A stretch of 28,482 bases of DNA. Origin: Prevotella sp. (GTDB taxonomy: Bacteria; Bacteroidota; Bacteroidia; Bacteroidales; Bacteroidaceae). The stretch covers positions 1 through 28,482 of the forward strand of contig JAFRQC010000077.1 in NCBI GenBank assembly GCA_017428805.1. Reading direction: 5' to 3'. Position 1 is the stretch's first letter, and each line of letters begins with the position of its first letter. Below the pieces are notes generated by a model. The model was not told where the DNA came from. It saw only the letters and a list, made by a program, of their open reading frames with translations, and made no database searches. Below, piece by piece: positions 1 to 8,170 of this stretch. A program made the translations under genes and the position numbers.

Positions 1-3000
1 GCGATAGGTAGAAGCCGTCGTCTCGTAGTTCTGAGAAGTAGAGAGGTGACGGGCACCGTTCACAAGGTTATACTGATACTGATTGGTCTTTGAATCGTAG
101 GTCAGCAGGTTGTTACCCGTGATCTGCTTGTAGAGACCCCAGTCCTTGCAGAGGAAATTCAGCAGGTTCTCGATGTCGAGGCCGAGCTGCAGGGTGTGCT
201 TGGTCTTGCCAGCCTTGAAGCTCATGTCGCGCATGTAACGGAAGTCGAGCTGATGGTGCCAAGGCATCTTGGCGCCGCCACGCTCAGCATACTGACCGGT
301 GCGGTTCTTCAGGTAGTCATCCTGCTGGATGAATGCCCAGAAGTCGTCGCGCTGCATCTCTGCGGTATAGGTCTCACCACCGACCTTACCCTCCTTGAAT
401 TCCCAATTGTTGAGTTCCTGACGAGAAGCAGGCACGTAGATCAGGTTGCCGGGAGCAGACGGGTCGTTGTTGACGTTGCTGGCGAAGATGTAAGAGTAGC
501 GGCTGTAGGAATAGCTTCCGAGGTAGCCGTACTGATAAGCATCCCAGAGGAGGCTGAACGTAGAAGAAGAGTTGGCAGACTCCTTCAGCTTGTAGCTGGC
601 CGACACGAGAATACGGTTGGGAGCCACGTAGGTAGCGTAACCGGTCTCATTGTCGTTGACAGCGTGGATGGAGTTACGATAGTTGTTGTAAGCCGATGAC
701 ACCTGGTCGCCGATACCCTCGGTATAGCTCTTAGCTGTCGAGAGCGTGTAGCTTGCATTCAGGTCGAGACCGAAGTCGAATGCCTTGTGCAGCTGGAAGC
801 TCAGAGAAGCGTAGTAAGCCTTCGAACCAGCGTTCTCCAGCACATAAGCGCTCTGCTTGTTGTAGGTTGACATCTGGTGACGGATATCGCCATGACCGAG
901 GTCTACAGTAGAAGAACCGTCCCAATAAACATTGGCGTTAGAAACGACCACGGGGTTCAGATCCCAGTTGTAGATACCCTCAAGGGTAAAGTCGATGTCG
1001 TAAGGCAGCTTGGCGTCGAATGCCAGCGAAGCCTTCCATGTCTTCGGCATGCGCAGATCCTCACTCAGGATAGTGGGGCTGCCAGGAATCGTGGTAGAGC
1101 TGGCGGCGTTAATCTGCCTCAGCATATCATCCTGACTCATCGTGAACGAAGGCAGTGTAGCACCGTTAGCCTGTGTAGCCCAGTATGTGGTCTGACCCAT
1201 ACCTGAGTTACCAACGGCAGAAACGAGCCATACGAACGGCATACGGCCTACGAAGAGACCAGTACCTCCACGAAGGATATACTTACGGTCGCCTGTGAGG
1301 TCGTAGTTGAAACCGACACGCGGTGAAACGCTGATACTGGCATCAGGCACATTATCCGTACGGAAGTGACGGCCACCGAAGTCAAGATTATAATAGTCAG
1401 CGTTGTAGTTGTTTGCTAACGAGGGATAAGAAGGCAGCTCGAAACGCAGACCAACAGACATGCGGAAGCGCTCGCTCCAGCTGATGTTGTCCTGGAAATA
1501 GAGTGACCACTGGTTGGTGCTCATCTCTGAAGTGAACATAGAGTGGGCAGCGTTGTTACCATAAGTGATACCAAAGGTACGGGGACCACGTCCGAAGACA
1601 GCACCCCAGTTACCAGCGGCGGCCTCTTCAGGAGTAGCCTCGAAGGTATAGTAACCAGCAGCAGCCTGAGCGTAACCGTTGGCAGCAAAGTTGTGCTCAT
1701 ACTGGAGACCAGCGAACAGGTTGTGCTTACCGAGGGTAACGTTCAACTCATCAGTGATGACGGTGGTCTTCGTCTGTGACAGGTTGCCGTAGGTAAAGAT
1801 ATCACCAGTGTAAGCCCATGTGGGATAGTGATCCTGACCATCGTTCATCAGGATCTCCACCACAGGTGCAGCATCGTTGTACTCAGTAGAACGCGGCTGG
1901 TCCTGGAAAGAGTAAGTACCACGAAGAGTGTTGTTGATCTTACCGAACTTAGAGTTCAACTCAGCTGCGAACGAGGTAAACTTATACTCTGCATAGTAAC
2001 GGCTGGAGAGTGAACTCATACCGTAGTTAGTGTTGCTACCATAGGTATTGTTAGAACCGCCATAGATATCGTTAGAGCGGTTGGAACCTACAGAACGAGA
2101 GGCAGAAGCCATGCTTGAACCCTTACGGTTAGACTTCGTGAAGCGGATGTTGAACTTGTGGTTCTCGTTGATGTTCCAGTCCACACGAGCGAGTATACGG
2201 AAGGCGGGAGTATTCACGTTGTAACCCTGCCAAGGGCCGGTAGTCAAACCATAAGTATTCTGGAGATAAGAAGAAAGACTCTCCAGTTCGCTCAGCTGCG
2301 GACGACGGTTGGTATTGGAATAAGTAGAGCTGCCGTCACCAGCACGGGCAACAGGACCGGCAATCACATTATCCTCGTATTCACCGTTAACGAAGAAGAA
2401 CAGCTTATCCTTAATGATCGGGCCTCCGAGGGTAGCACCATAAGTATTGGTGTGACCATCGTCAACGTCGAACACTGTGTTGCCCACACGGTTACCCTTC
2501 AGCGAAGTGCTGGTCAGATAAGTATAGGCGCTGCCCTTGAACTCGTTGGTACCACTCTTTGTCACAGCGTTGATACCACCACCAGTGAAACCGCTCTGAC
2601 GAACGTCATACGGAGTAATGGAGATGGTCATCTGATCCAGAGCATCGAGTGAGATAGGTGTGCCGCCACCAGGCAGTGGGCTGGAACCCAGACCGAAGGC
2701 ATTGTTGAACGCAGCACCATCGACTGTGATACTCGACTGACGGTAGTTACCACCACCAATAGCCATACCGCTGGCAGAGCTACTCTGCGGAGTCATCTTC
2801 ATGATGTCGGTCATGCTACGGCCTATCGTAGGAACGACAGCCATCTGAGCACCCGTCAGATTGGTCACGGCACCAGAACGGTCGGAGCGCATCGTGTTAC
2901 GTGCAGCAGCAACGATCTCCACCTCCTGCAACATCTCACTGCCCTCAGAGAGGGGCACGTCGATAACAGTGTTCTGACCGAGGGCCAATTGGATCTCAGT

Positions 3001-3270
3001 GAATTTCTTCGTCTGATAACCAATGTAAGAAACCTCGACTTCGTAAGGGCCACCACTACGCATACCTGTGATGGTGTAGCGTCCGTTCACGTTGGTAACA
3101 GCGCGATAGATCGCTCCAGAAGGAACGTGCTTCGCAGTGATTGTGGCGCCGATAACCTCCTCGTTATTGGCGGTCACAATACCATTGATACCAGAAGTCG
3201 TCACCTGTGCTACGGCTGATAACGAAAGCGTCAGCAATGTAACAACCAGCAAAAACAATCTTTTCTGCAT
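1..3270 (-). CDS. Oar-like TonB-dependent receptor with carboxypeptidase-regulatory domain, C-terminus cut by window edge
   Basis: Outer-membrane active-transport receptor; the first 1090 residues are present and the reading frame runs off the left edge. Residues 1-22 are a signal peptide (MQKRLFLLVV start, AVAQ cleavage region). Residues about 27-110 form a carboxypeptidase-regulatory-like beta-sandwich (NGIVTANNEEVIGATI; NGRYTITGM). A plug domain follows at about 130-250 (GRSMTDIMKMTPQ; SITVDGAAFNNAFG), then a long barrel rich in aromatic beta strands. The order regulatory domain, plug, very long barrel matches the Oar/OmpA-related branch of the family better than SusC; no SusD-like gene adjoins the 5' end. 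The start ATG at 3270 is supported by the signal peptide and a TAACTTTG promoter element 65 nt upstream. Substrate unknown. Family call is firm; the Oar subfamily is from memory of family architecture. Confidence 0.9.
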   Translation of the reverse strand, partial: MQKRLFLLVVTLLTLSLSAVAQVTTSGINGIVTANNEEVIGATITAKHVPSGAIYRAVTNVNGRYTITGMRSGGPYEVEVSYIGYQTKKFTEIQLALGQNTVIDVPLSEGSEMLQEVEIVAAARNTMRSDRSGAVTNLTGAQMAVVPTIGRSMTDIMKMTPQSSSASGMAIGGGNYRQSSITVDGAAFNNAFGLGSSPLPGGGTPISLDALDQMTISITPYDVRQSGFTGGGINAVTKSGTNEFKGSAYTYLTSTSLKGNRVGNTVFDVDDGHTNTYGATLGGPIIKDKLFFFVNGEYEDNVIAGPVARAGDGSSTYSNTNRRPQLSELESLSSYLQNTYGLTTGPWQGYNVNTPAFRILARVDWNINENHKFNIRFTKSNRKGSSMASASRSVGSNRSNDIYGGSNNTYGSNTNYGMSSLSSRYYAEYKFTSFAAELNSKFGKINNTLRGTYSFQDQPRSTEYNDAAPVVEILMNDGQDHYPTWAYTGDIFTYGNLSQTKTTVITDELNVTLGKHNLFAGLQYEHNFAANGYAQAAAGYYTFEATPEEAAAGNWGAVFGRGPRTFGITYGNNAAHSMFTSEMSTNQWSLYFQDNISWSERFRMSVGLRFELPSYPSLANNYNADYYNLDFGGRHFRTDNVPDASISVSPRVGFNYDLTGDRKYILRGGTGLFVGRMPFVWLVSAVGNSGMGQTTYWATQANGATLPSFTMSQDDMLRQINAASSTTIPGSPTILSEDLRMPKTWKASLAFDAKLPYDIDFTLEGIYNWDLNPVVVSNANVYWDGSSTVDLGHGDIRHQMSTYNKQSAYVLENAGSKAYYASLSFQLHKAFDFGLDLNASYTLSTAKSYTEGIGDQVSSAYNNYRNSIHAVNDNETGYATYVAPNRILVSASYKLKESANSSSTFSLLWDAYQYGYLGSYSYSRYSYIFASNVNNDPSAPGNLIYVPASRQELNNWEFKEGKVGGETYTAEMQRDDFWAFIQQDDYLKNRTGQYAERGGAKMPWHHQLDFRYMRDMSFKAGKTKHTLQLGLDIENLLNFLCKDWGLYKQITGNNLLTYDSKTNQYQYNLVNGARHLSTSQNYETTASTYR

Positions 3271-3334
3271 AAATTTGGTAAAGTTATTAATTAATTAATA
3301 TGTCGTAAAAACGACTGATTTCCAATTTTCGCTG

Positions 3335-3342
3335 CAAAGTTA
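3335..3342 (-). promoter_or_regulatory. Bacteroidetes -7 element upstream of the TonB receptor
   Basis: On the minus strand the sequence reads TAACTTTG, matching TAnnTTTG. A clear TTTG is missing at the usual 19-21 nt further upstream, so the -33 element is weak. The predicted transcript start is near 3328-3330, giving a leader of about 60 nt. That leader contains a small 5-bp hairpin (GTCGT/ACGAC, 3302-3315) and AT-rich sequence. Confidence 0.55.
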
Positions 3343-3367
3343 GGAAAAAGATTCGATATAAAGGTAT

Positions 3368-3384
3368 AAAAAAGGAACTTTTTT
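3368..3384 (-). terminator. possible weak AT-only terminator after pgeF
   Basis: AAAAAAG and CTTTTTT can pair around a 3-nt loop, 30 nt past the pgeF stop. The stem has only one G-C pair, so it could equally be chance in an AT-rich upstream region of the receptor gene. Confidence 0.25.
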
Positions 3385-3413
3385 TAATATAAATGAACAA
3401 TTATTGCGATTTG

Positions 3414-4199
3414 TTATCTTAGGACAATTCCAGTAAGGATTCGCCCAGACAATGTTCCTAACTTTCGGGCAGAGAAGAAATCGTCGGTCTGGTCGTAGGT
3501 ACAGATATCTGTCAGGCGGATATTTGCCGAGGGGATGCCTGTGGATTCGAGTTGTAGCCGACAGCAATTGGGCAGGTCGATGTGCCACTTGTCCATCCGC
3601 TCAGCGATGGCATCCATAGGGTATCCGGCAGCGGCAAAAGGCTCATAGACATCGTCGCCCACCTCGAAATTACGTCGTGAGATACCCGGACCTATGACGG
3701 CAAGCAGACTTTCGGGTTTGGAATGATAAGATCTCGCCATCGCTGCGACTGCCGCCTCAACGATATTGGCCACCGTTCCGCGCCAACCACTGTGCACCAC
3801 GCCGGCGGCATGATGCTCGGGGTCATATATAATAATAGGTATACAGTCAGCCGTCGAGACTCCGATGCAGATGCCCGGCACGTTGGTGATCAGGGCGTCG
3901 ATGCCTTCAAGGGCTGTGCGGCGGATGTCTTCGTTCAAGAGGAAGAAGGTTTTGCTGATCTGGGTGACACCCGTGCCATGCACCTGATGGGGCATGATGA
4001 GACGGTCTGGTTTGATATGGAGCAGTTTGCAGAGCGCCTTTCTGTTTTGGGCGATATGCTCCGGATCGTCGCCAGAATAGGGGTTGACATTGAACGAGGC
4101 ATAGTTACCCTCACTCACACCACCATGACGCGTGCTGCTGAAAGCCGTCACGTTGGGAGCTATATCATAATAATGGAGTTGGGGCTCAGGCGTCTTCAT
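3414..4199 (-). CDS. pgeF: peptidoglycan editing factor PgeF (YfiH / laccase-domain family)
   Basis: Member of the YfiH/PgeF family, cytoplasmic enzymes implicated in removing misincorporated residues from peptidoglycan precursors; some members also have purine nucleoside phosphorylase or deaminase activity. With the start at 4199 the protein has 261 residues, normal for the family. The metal/catalytic residues are visible: HQVHG at 71-75, Cys119 in STADCIPI, and His136 in [10 protein letters not shown]. The frame stays open upstream to 4295, but that extension lies inside obg and reads as low-complexity KT/S-rich shadow sequence. ATG 4199 follows GAGGAAG directly; ATG 4208 (MRKMKTPE) is the alternative. 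The start overlaps the end of obg by 14 nt, pointing to translational coupling as the last gene of the hpt-adk-obg-pgeF operon. Confidence 0.9.
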   Translation of the reverse strand: MKTPEPQLHYYDIAPNVTAFSSTRHGGVSEGNYASFNVNPYSGDDPEHIAQNRKALCKLLHIKPDRLIMPHQVHGTGVTQISKTFFLLNEDIRRTALEGIDALITNVPGICIGVSTADCIPIIIYDPEHHAAGVVHSGWRGTVANIVEAAVAAMARSYHSKPESLLAVIGPGISRRNFEVGDDVYEPFAAAGYPMDAIAERMDKWHIDLPNCCRLQLESTGIPSANIRLTDICTYDQTDDFFSARKLGTLSGRILTGIVLR

Positions 4200-5352
4200 C
4201 TTCCTCATATTCGAAGTCTTCAAGGTCTTCGATCTCGTCTTCGTCGATGTATTCGATGTCTTCATCCTCTCCTTCGTCGGCGAGTTCCTCGGCAAAGCGG
4301 CTCATGTCCTTGTCTCGATGAACGAGGGTGTCTTCGGCAGTCACGGCTGCCAACTTGTTGCTCTCGGCATTAAGTTCCCGCCAAAGCACATCCTTCAGTT
4401 CTTCCAGTCCGAAGCCTGTTACAGCGGAGATGAAGACCACAGATAAATCATCTGGCAACGTCTCACGGAGCATCTCGATGAGCTCCTCGTCGAGAAGGTC
4501 GCATTTGGTCACAGCCAGCACACGGTGCTTGTCGAGCATCTCAGGATTGAACTGCTTCAGTTCGTTGAGCAGAATCTCGTATTCGCGTTTGATGTCGTCC
4601 GTATCTCCCGGCACCATGAACAACAACAGCGAGTTGCGCTCGATATGACGGAGAAAGCGGAGACCGAGGCCCTTACCTTCCGAGGCTCCCTCGATGATAC
4701 CAGGGATATCGGCCATCACGAAAGACTTGTTGTCGCGATAGCCCACGATGCCGAGGGAGGGCTCCATCGTGGTGAAGGGATAGTTGGCAATCTTGGGACG
4801 GGCATTGGAGAGGGCAGACACTAACGTAGACTTGCCGGCATTGGGGAATCCCACGAGACCCACATCAGCCAGGAGCTTCAGCTCAAGGATGATGGTCATC
4901 TCCTGCATGGGTTCACCTGGCTGTGCATAGCGGGGAGCCTGGTTCGTAGCGCTACGGAACTGGAAGTTGCCCAGTCCGCCACGACCACCTTTCAAGAGCA
5001 ACACCTCCTGTCCGTCGTAGGTGACATCGCAGACATATTTGCCCGTCTCGGCATTGTAGACCACAGTGCCACAGGGCACGTCGATATACACATCCTTGCC
5101 GTCGGTGCCGTGACACTTGTCCTTGCCGCCGTTGCCACCATGCTCCGCGAAGATATGACGCTCGTATTTCAGGTGCAGCAGCGTCCAGTAGTTATGATTA
5201 CCACGCAGGATGATGCTGCCTCCCTTACCGCCGTCACCTCCGTCGGGACCGCCGTTGGGATTGTATTTCACATGCTTCAGGTGCATAGATCCCCTACCGC
5301 CCTTACCAGACCGGCACAAGATCTTCACGTAGTCTACAAAATTTGATTCCAT
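4186..5352 (-). CDS. obg: Obg/CgtA GTPase
   Basis: Essential-type ribosome-associated GTPase involved in 50S assembly and stress responses. The N-terminal Obg fold (1-160) has the typical glycine-rich repeats ([32 protein letters not shown]). The G domain carries G1 GFPNAGKST at 168-176, the switch Thr in [10 protein letters not shown] near 195, G3 DIPG at 215-218 and G4 TKCD at 282-285, followed by an SAVTG G5 motif. The C-terminus (about 355-388) is a strongly acidic Asp/Glu tail in place of an OCT domain. Length 388 fits. The start ATG shares one base with the adk stop (TAATG arrangement) and the 3' end overlaps pgeF, so all four genes look co-translated from the hpt promoter. Confidence 0.97.
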   Translation of the reverse strand: MESNFVDYVKILCRSGKGGRGSMHLKHVKYNPNGGPDGGDGGKGGSIILRGNHNYWTLLHLKYERHIFAEHGGNGGKDKCHGTDGKDVYIDVPCGTVVYNAETGKYVCDVTYDGQEVLLLKGGRGGLGNFQFRSATNQAPRYAQPGEPMQEMTIILELKLLADVGLVGFPNAGKSTLVSALSNARPKIANYPFTTMEPSLGIVGYRDNKSFVMADIPGIIEGASEGKGLGLRFLRHIERNSLLLFMVPGDTDDIKREYEILLNELKQFNPEMLDKHRVLAVTKCDLLDEELIEMLRETLPDDLSVVFISAVTGFGLEELKDVLWRELNAESNKLAAVTAEDTLVHRDKDMSRFAEELADEGEDEDIEYIDEDEIEDLEDFEYEEDEDA

Positions 5353-5924
5353 TATATTTTATCCAATACAGCGCAGATATCGGCGAAAATGCGATCAAGT
5401 TCGCCGAGACCGTTGATATGATAGTGAACACCCTCCTTGCTGTACCACTCGATGAGCGGCTGCGTCTGGGAGTGATACACCACGAGGCGTTTCTTGATGG
5501 TCTCCTCGTTGTCGTCGGCACGTCCGCTCTGCTGACCACGGAGGATGAGGCGCTTCATCAGTTCGTCCTCAGGCACGTCGAGTTCAATCATAGCAGCCAC
5601 CTTGTCGCCTCGCTCATCGAGCATCTTCTTCAAGGCCTCTGCCTGTGGGATAGTACGGGGGAAACCGTCAAAGATGACACCCTTGTGCTCACGACCAAAA
5701 GAATCATAGACTGAGGCGAGGATGCTCACCATCAGGTCATCGGGGATCAACTGTCCCTGGTCGATGTAACTCTTGGCGGTCTTGCCGAGCTCCGTACCGT
5801 TTTTGATTTCTGCCCGAAGCACATCGCCCGTGGAGATATGGTTCAAACCGTACTTCTCAATCATCTTGTCGCTCTGTGTGCCCTTGCCTGAGCCCGGAGC
5901 ACCGAAAATCACAATATTCTTCAT
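5352..5924 (-). CDS. adk: adenylate kinase
   Basis: Converts ATP and AMP to two ADP in the cytoplasm. 190 residues. P-loop GAPGSGKGT at 8-16, AMP-site STGDVLR near 31-37, GFPRT near residue 85, and an Arg-rich lid region ([13 protein letters not shown]). The lid is the short type without the four-Cys zinc site. The gene lies 31 nt after hpt and overlaps the obg start by one base, so it is the second gene of the operon. A distal purine-nucleotide step next to hpt is metabolically consistent. Confidence 0.97.
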   Translation of the reverse strand: MKNIVIFGAPGSGKGTQSDKMIEKYGLNHISTGDVLRAEIKNGTELGKTAKSYIDQGQLIPDDLMVSILASVYDSFGREHKGVIFDGFPRTIPQAEALKKMLDERGDKVAAMIELDVPEDELMKRLILRGQQSGRADDNEETIKKRLVVYHSQTQPLIEWYSKEGVHYHINGLGELDRIFADICAVLDKI

Positions 5925-5955
5925 ATATATTTACGATTTACTAATATACAATTTA

Positions 5956-6492
5956 TTACTCCACGATGGTATAGACGTCTTTCAGTTCGCGTCCCAGCCC
6001 GTCGTAGTCAAGACCATAGCCCAAGATGAAATCATCGGGAATTCGGAATGCCACGTAATCAAGCGTCAACTCTTCCTTGAGCTTCTCGGGTTTGAAGAAC
6101 AACGTACAGATTTGAACCGAAGCAGGGTTCCTCGTTCCTAACGACTCTATCATCTGCTTCATCGTCTGACCGCTCTCCACGATGTCCTCCACAATGACGA
6201 CAGTCCGTCCGCTCAGGTTTTCGTTAATACCAAACACTTCTTTTACTTTACCCGTAGAAGTGGTACCCTGATAGGATGCCAGTTTAACGAAAGAAATCTC
6301 ACAAGGGATGGTCATCTCCCTCATCAGGTCGGCAGCGAAGATGAACGCTCCGTTTAACACAGCCAAAAAGATGGGATTCTTACCTTCCAGGTCCTTGCTC
6401 ATCTGCTCTGCCAAGGCTTTGACACGCGTTTTGATTTCCGCCTCCGGAATGAAGACACGGAAGCTTTTGTCCTTAATTTTAATACTGTCCAT
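5956..6492 (-). CDS. hpt: hypoxanthine phosphoribosyltransferase
   Basis: Purine-salvage enzyme transferring phosphoribose from PRPP to hypoxanthine or guanine. 178 residues. The PRPP-binding loop VVIVEDIVESGQT is at 98-110, the flexible-loop region SYQGTTSTGKV at 73-83, and the base-binding C-terminal part contains DYVAFRIPDDFILGYGLD. ATG 6492 is the first start in frame and lies about 17 nt downstream of the predicted transcript start. It is the first gene of the hpt-adk-obg-pgeF operon and is divergent from nnr with overlapping promoters. Confidence 0.96.
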   Translation of the reverse strand: MDSIKIKDKSFRVFIPEAEIKTRVKALAEQMSKDLEGKNPIFLAVLNGAFIFAADLMREMTIPCEISFVKLASYQGTTSTGKVKEVFGINENLSGRTVVIVEDIVESGQTMKQMIESLGTRNPASVQICTLFFKPEKLKEELTLDYVAFRIPDDFILGYGLDYDGLGRELKDVYTIVE

Positions 6493-6515
6493 GGGCCGAA
6501 TACGTTATTTTTGTG

Positions 6516-6547
6516 CAAAAGTACGAAAAATTTTTGGAATCACCAAA
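6516..6547 (-). promoter_or_regulatory. hpt operon promoter (TTTG-N20-TACTTTTG)
   Basis: Reading the minus strand, TTTG (6547-6544) is followed by exactly 20 nt and then TACTTTTG (6523-6516), a full match to the Bacteroidetes primary-sigma promoter. The predicted start is near 6510. The promoter shares DNA with the nnr promoter on the other strand. Confidence 0.8.
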
Positions 6548-6564
6548 TCTTTTTCCTACCTTTG
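6533..6564 (+). promoter_or_regulatory. nnr promoter (TTTG-N20-TACCTTTG)
   Basis: TTTG at 6533-6536, 20-nt spacer, TACCTTTG at 6557-6564. The nnr ATG is only 8 nt beyond the final G, so the transcript should be leaderless or nearly so. Its -33 element lies in the spacer of the hpt promoter and the reverse is also true. Confidence 0.8.
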
Positions 6565-6571
6565 CACCATT

Positions 6572-8083
6572 ATGAAGATTTTTACGAGTGCCCAGATCCA
6601 CGAACTGGACAAATATACGATTGAAAACGAGCCCATCAAATCCATCGATCTGATGGAGCGTGCAGCCAAGGCCATCACCCAGGCCATCACAGAAGTGTGG
6701 GGCAGTGCCACACGTGTCATCGTCTTCGCCGGACCAGGAAACAATGGTGGCGACGCACTCGCCGTGGCCCGACTGTTGCTGGATCGCAACTATGATGTCA
6801 CAGTCTATCTATTCAATATACAGGGACATCTCTCTGAAGACTGTGCTGCCAACAAAAAGCGGTTGCAGGAGAAGAAGTCGAAAGCGCTCATTGAGGTGAT
6901 TCAGGAGTTCGAGCCCCCACAGCTGGAAGCCGACACGCTTGTTGTCGACGGCATCTTCGGTTCCGGACTGAACAAACCTTTGGCTGGTGGTTTCGCATCA
7001 CTGGTGAAGTATATCAATGCCTCACCCTCGAAAGTCGTCAGCATCGACATTCCTTCCGGACTGATGACTGAGGACAATACCTATAATGTCCGCGCCAATA
7101 TCATCCGTGCTGACATGACGCTCACGCTCCAGCACCAGAAGCTCTCATTCCTCTTCGCAGAGAACCAGCAGTTCATCGGACAGTTGAAAGTGCTTGACAT
7201 CCGACTCAGCAAGGAGGGTACTGACAAGATAGACGCCAACTACACCCTGCTCGAAGAGGGTGACATCCGCCAAAGGCTACTGCCACGCGATCCCTTTGCC
7301 CATAAGGGAAAGATGGGCAATGCCCTCATCATCGCAGGTAGTTATGGCATGGGAGGAGCAGCCGTTCTCGCCACGAAAGCCTGCCTGCGGATAGGAGCCG
7401 GACGCGTCACCACCCACACCCCCAAGCGCAATTATATGATCATGCAGATCAGCGTACCAGAGGCCGTTCTGCAGTTCGACCGTGAGGAGACCACTTTCTC
7501 AGAGGCCGTCGATACTGAGGACTTCACGGCTGTGGGTATCGGTCCCGGATTGGGTACCAGCGAACAGACTGCCATCGCCATCATCGCCCAGTTGCGACGC
7601 ACTCAATGTCCGCTGGTGGCTGATGCTGATGCCATCAATATCCTCGCCAACCATCGGGCGTGGCTCCAGCAGCTGCCCAAGGGCATCATCATGACACCAC
7701 ACCCGAAGGAATTCGACCGTCTTGAAGGTCCCAGCAGCGACAGTTTCGAACGTCTGATGAAGGCGCGCGATCTGGCTGAGCGGCTGCAAGCTTATATATT
7801 GTTAAAGGGACATCACACCTCCTTGTGTCTGCCCGACGGACATATCGTCTTCAACACCACGGGTAATGCCGGTATGGCTACCGCTGGCAGTGGCGATGTG
7901 CTGACGGGCATCATCACCGGTCTGCTTGCCCGTGGCTACAAACAAGAAGATGCCTGTATCGTGGGTATGTATCTACATGGACTCGCAGGCGACATCGCTG
8001 CTAAGGAGTTAGGTCAGGAAAGCGTCATTGCCAGCGACCTGATCCAGTATCTGCCCTACGCCTTTAAACGAATCAAAGAATGA
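6572..8083 (+). CDS. nnr: bifunctional NAD(P)H-hydrate epimerase / ADP-dependent NAD(P)H-hydrate dehydratase
   Basis: Repairs hydrated NAD(P)H: the N-terminal YjeF_N domain epimerises R- and S-NAD(P)HX and the C-terminal carbohydrate-kinase-like domain dehydrates S-NAD(P)HX using ADP. The 503 residues match the usual fusion. Epimerase motifs are GPGNNGGDALAVAR near 49-62 and SIDIPSGL. Dehydratase motifs are HKGKMGNALIIAGSYGMGG, GIGPGLGT, DADAINIL, MTPHPKEFDRL and TGNAGMATAGSGDVLTG. ATG 6572 gives the conserved MKIFTSAQIHELD start; the frame is open to 6308 but that part is antisense to hpt. Likely cotranscribed with the DUF4831 gene 87 nt downstream. Confidence 0.96.
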   Translation: MKIFTSAQIHELDKYTIENEPIKSIDLMERAAKAITQAITEVWGSATRVIVFAGPGNNGGDALAVARLLLDRNYDVTVYLFNIQGHLSEDCAANKKRLQEKKSKALIEVIQEFEPPQLEADTLVVDGIFGSGLNKPLAGGFASLVKYINASPSKVVSIDIPSGLMTEDNTYNVRANIIRADMTLTLQHQKLSFLFAENQQFIGQLKVLDIRLSKEGTDKIDANYTLLEEGDIRQRLLPRDPFAHKGKMGNALIIAGSYGMGGAAVLATKACLRIGAGRVTTHTPKRNYMIMQISVPEAVLQFDREETTFSEAVDTEDFTAVGIGPGLGTSEQTAIAIIAQLRRTQCPLVADADAINILANHRAWLQQLPKGIIMTPHPKEFDRLEGPSSDSFERLMKARDLAERLQAYILLKGHHTSLCLPDGHIVFNTTGNAGMATAGSGDVLTGIITGLLARGYKQEDACIVGMYLHGLAGDIAAKELGQESVIASDLIQYLPYAFKRIKE

Positions 8084-8086
8084 ACT

Positions 8087-8118
8087 AAAGGTGAAAAGGT
8101 AAGAAAGTGAAATGGTAA
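8087..8118 (+). repeat. octamer tandem repeat (purine-rich strand), nnr-DUF4831 gap
   Basis: Four units of 8 nt: AAAGGTGA, AAAGGTAA, GAAAGTGA, AATGGTAA. The first 14 nt (8087-8100) are perfectly complementary to 8199-8212 and 8207-8220 inside the next gene's signal-peptide region, so the mRNA could pair across the DUF4831 start codon. Confidence 0.75.
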
Positions 8119-8170
8119 AAGAATTATGAAACTATATTGTATGATAAGGTGTCAGGCAAAAGGGGTAAAG

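Noticed and set aside
1..3270. SusC of a polysaccharide utilisation locus together with the GH43 gene
   Set aside because: The receptor is 20 kb from GH43, has Oar-like architecture and no SusD partner is visible near its 5' end; downstream sequence is outside the window.
6308..6571. 88-codon N-terminal extension of nnr
   Set aside because: It would be translated through the hpt coding region and both promoters; family N-terminus and promoter position support ATG 6572.
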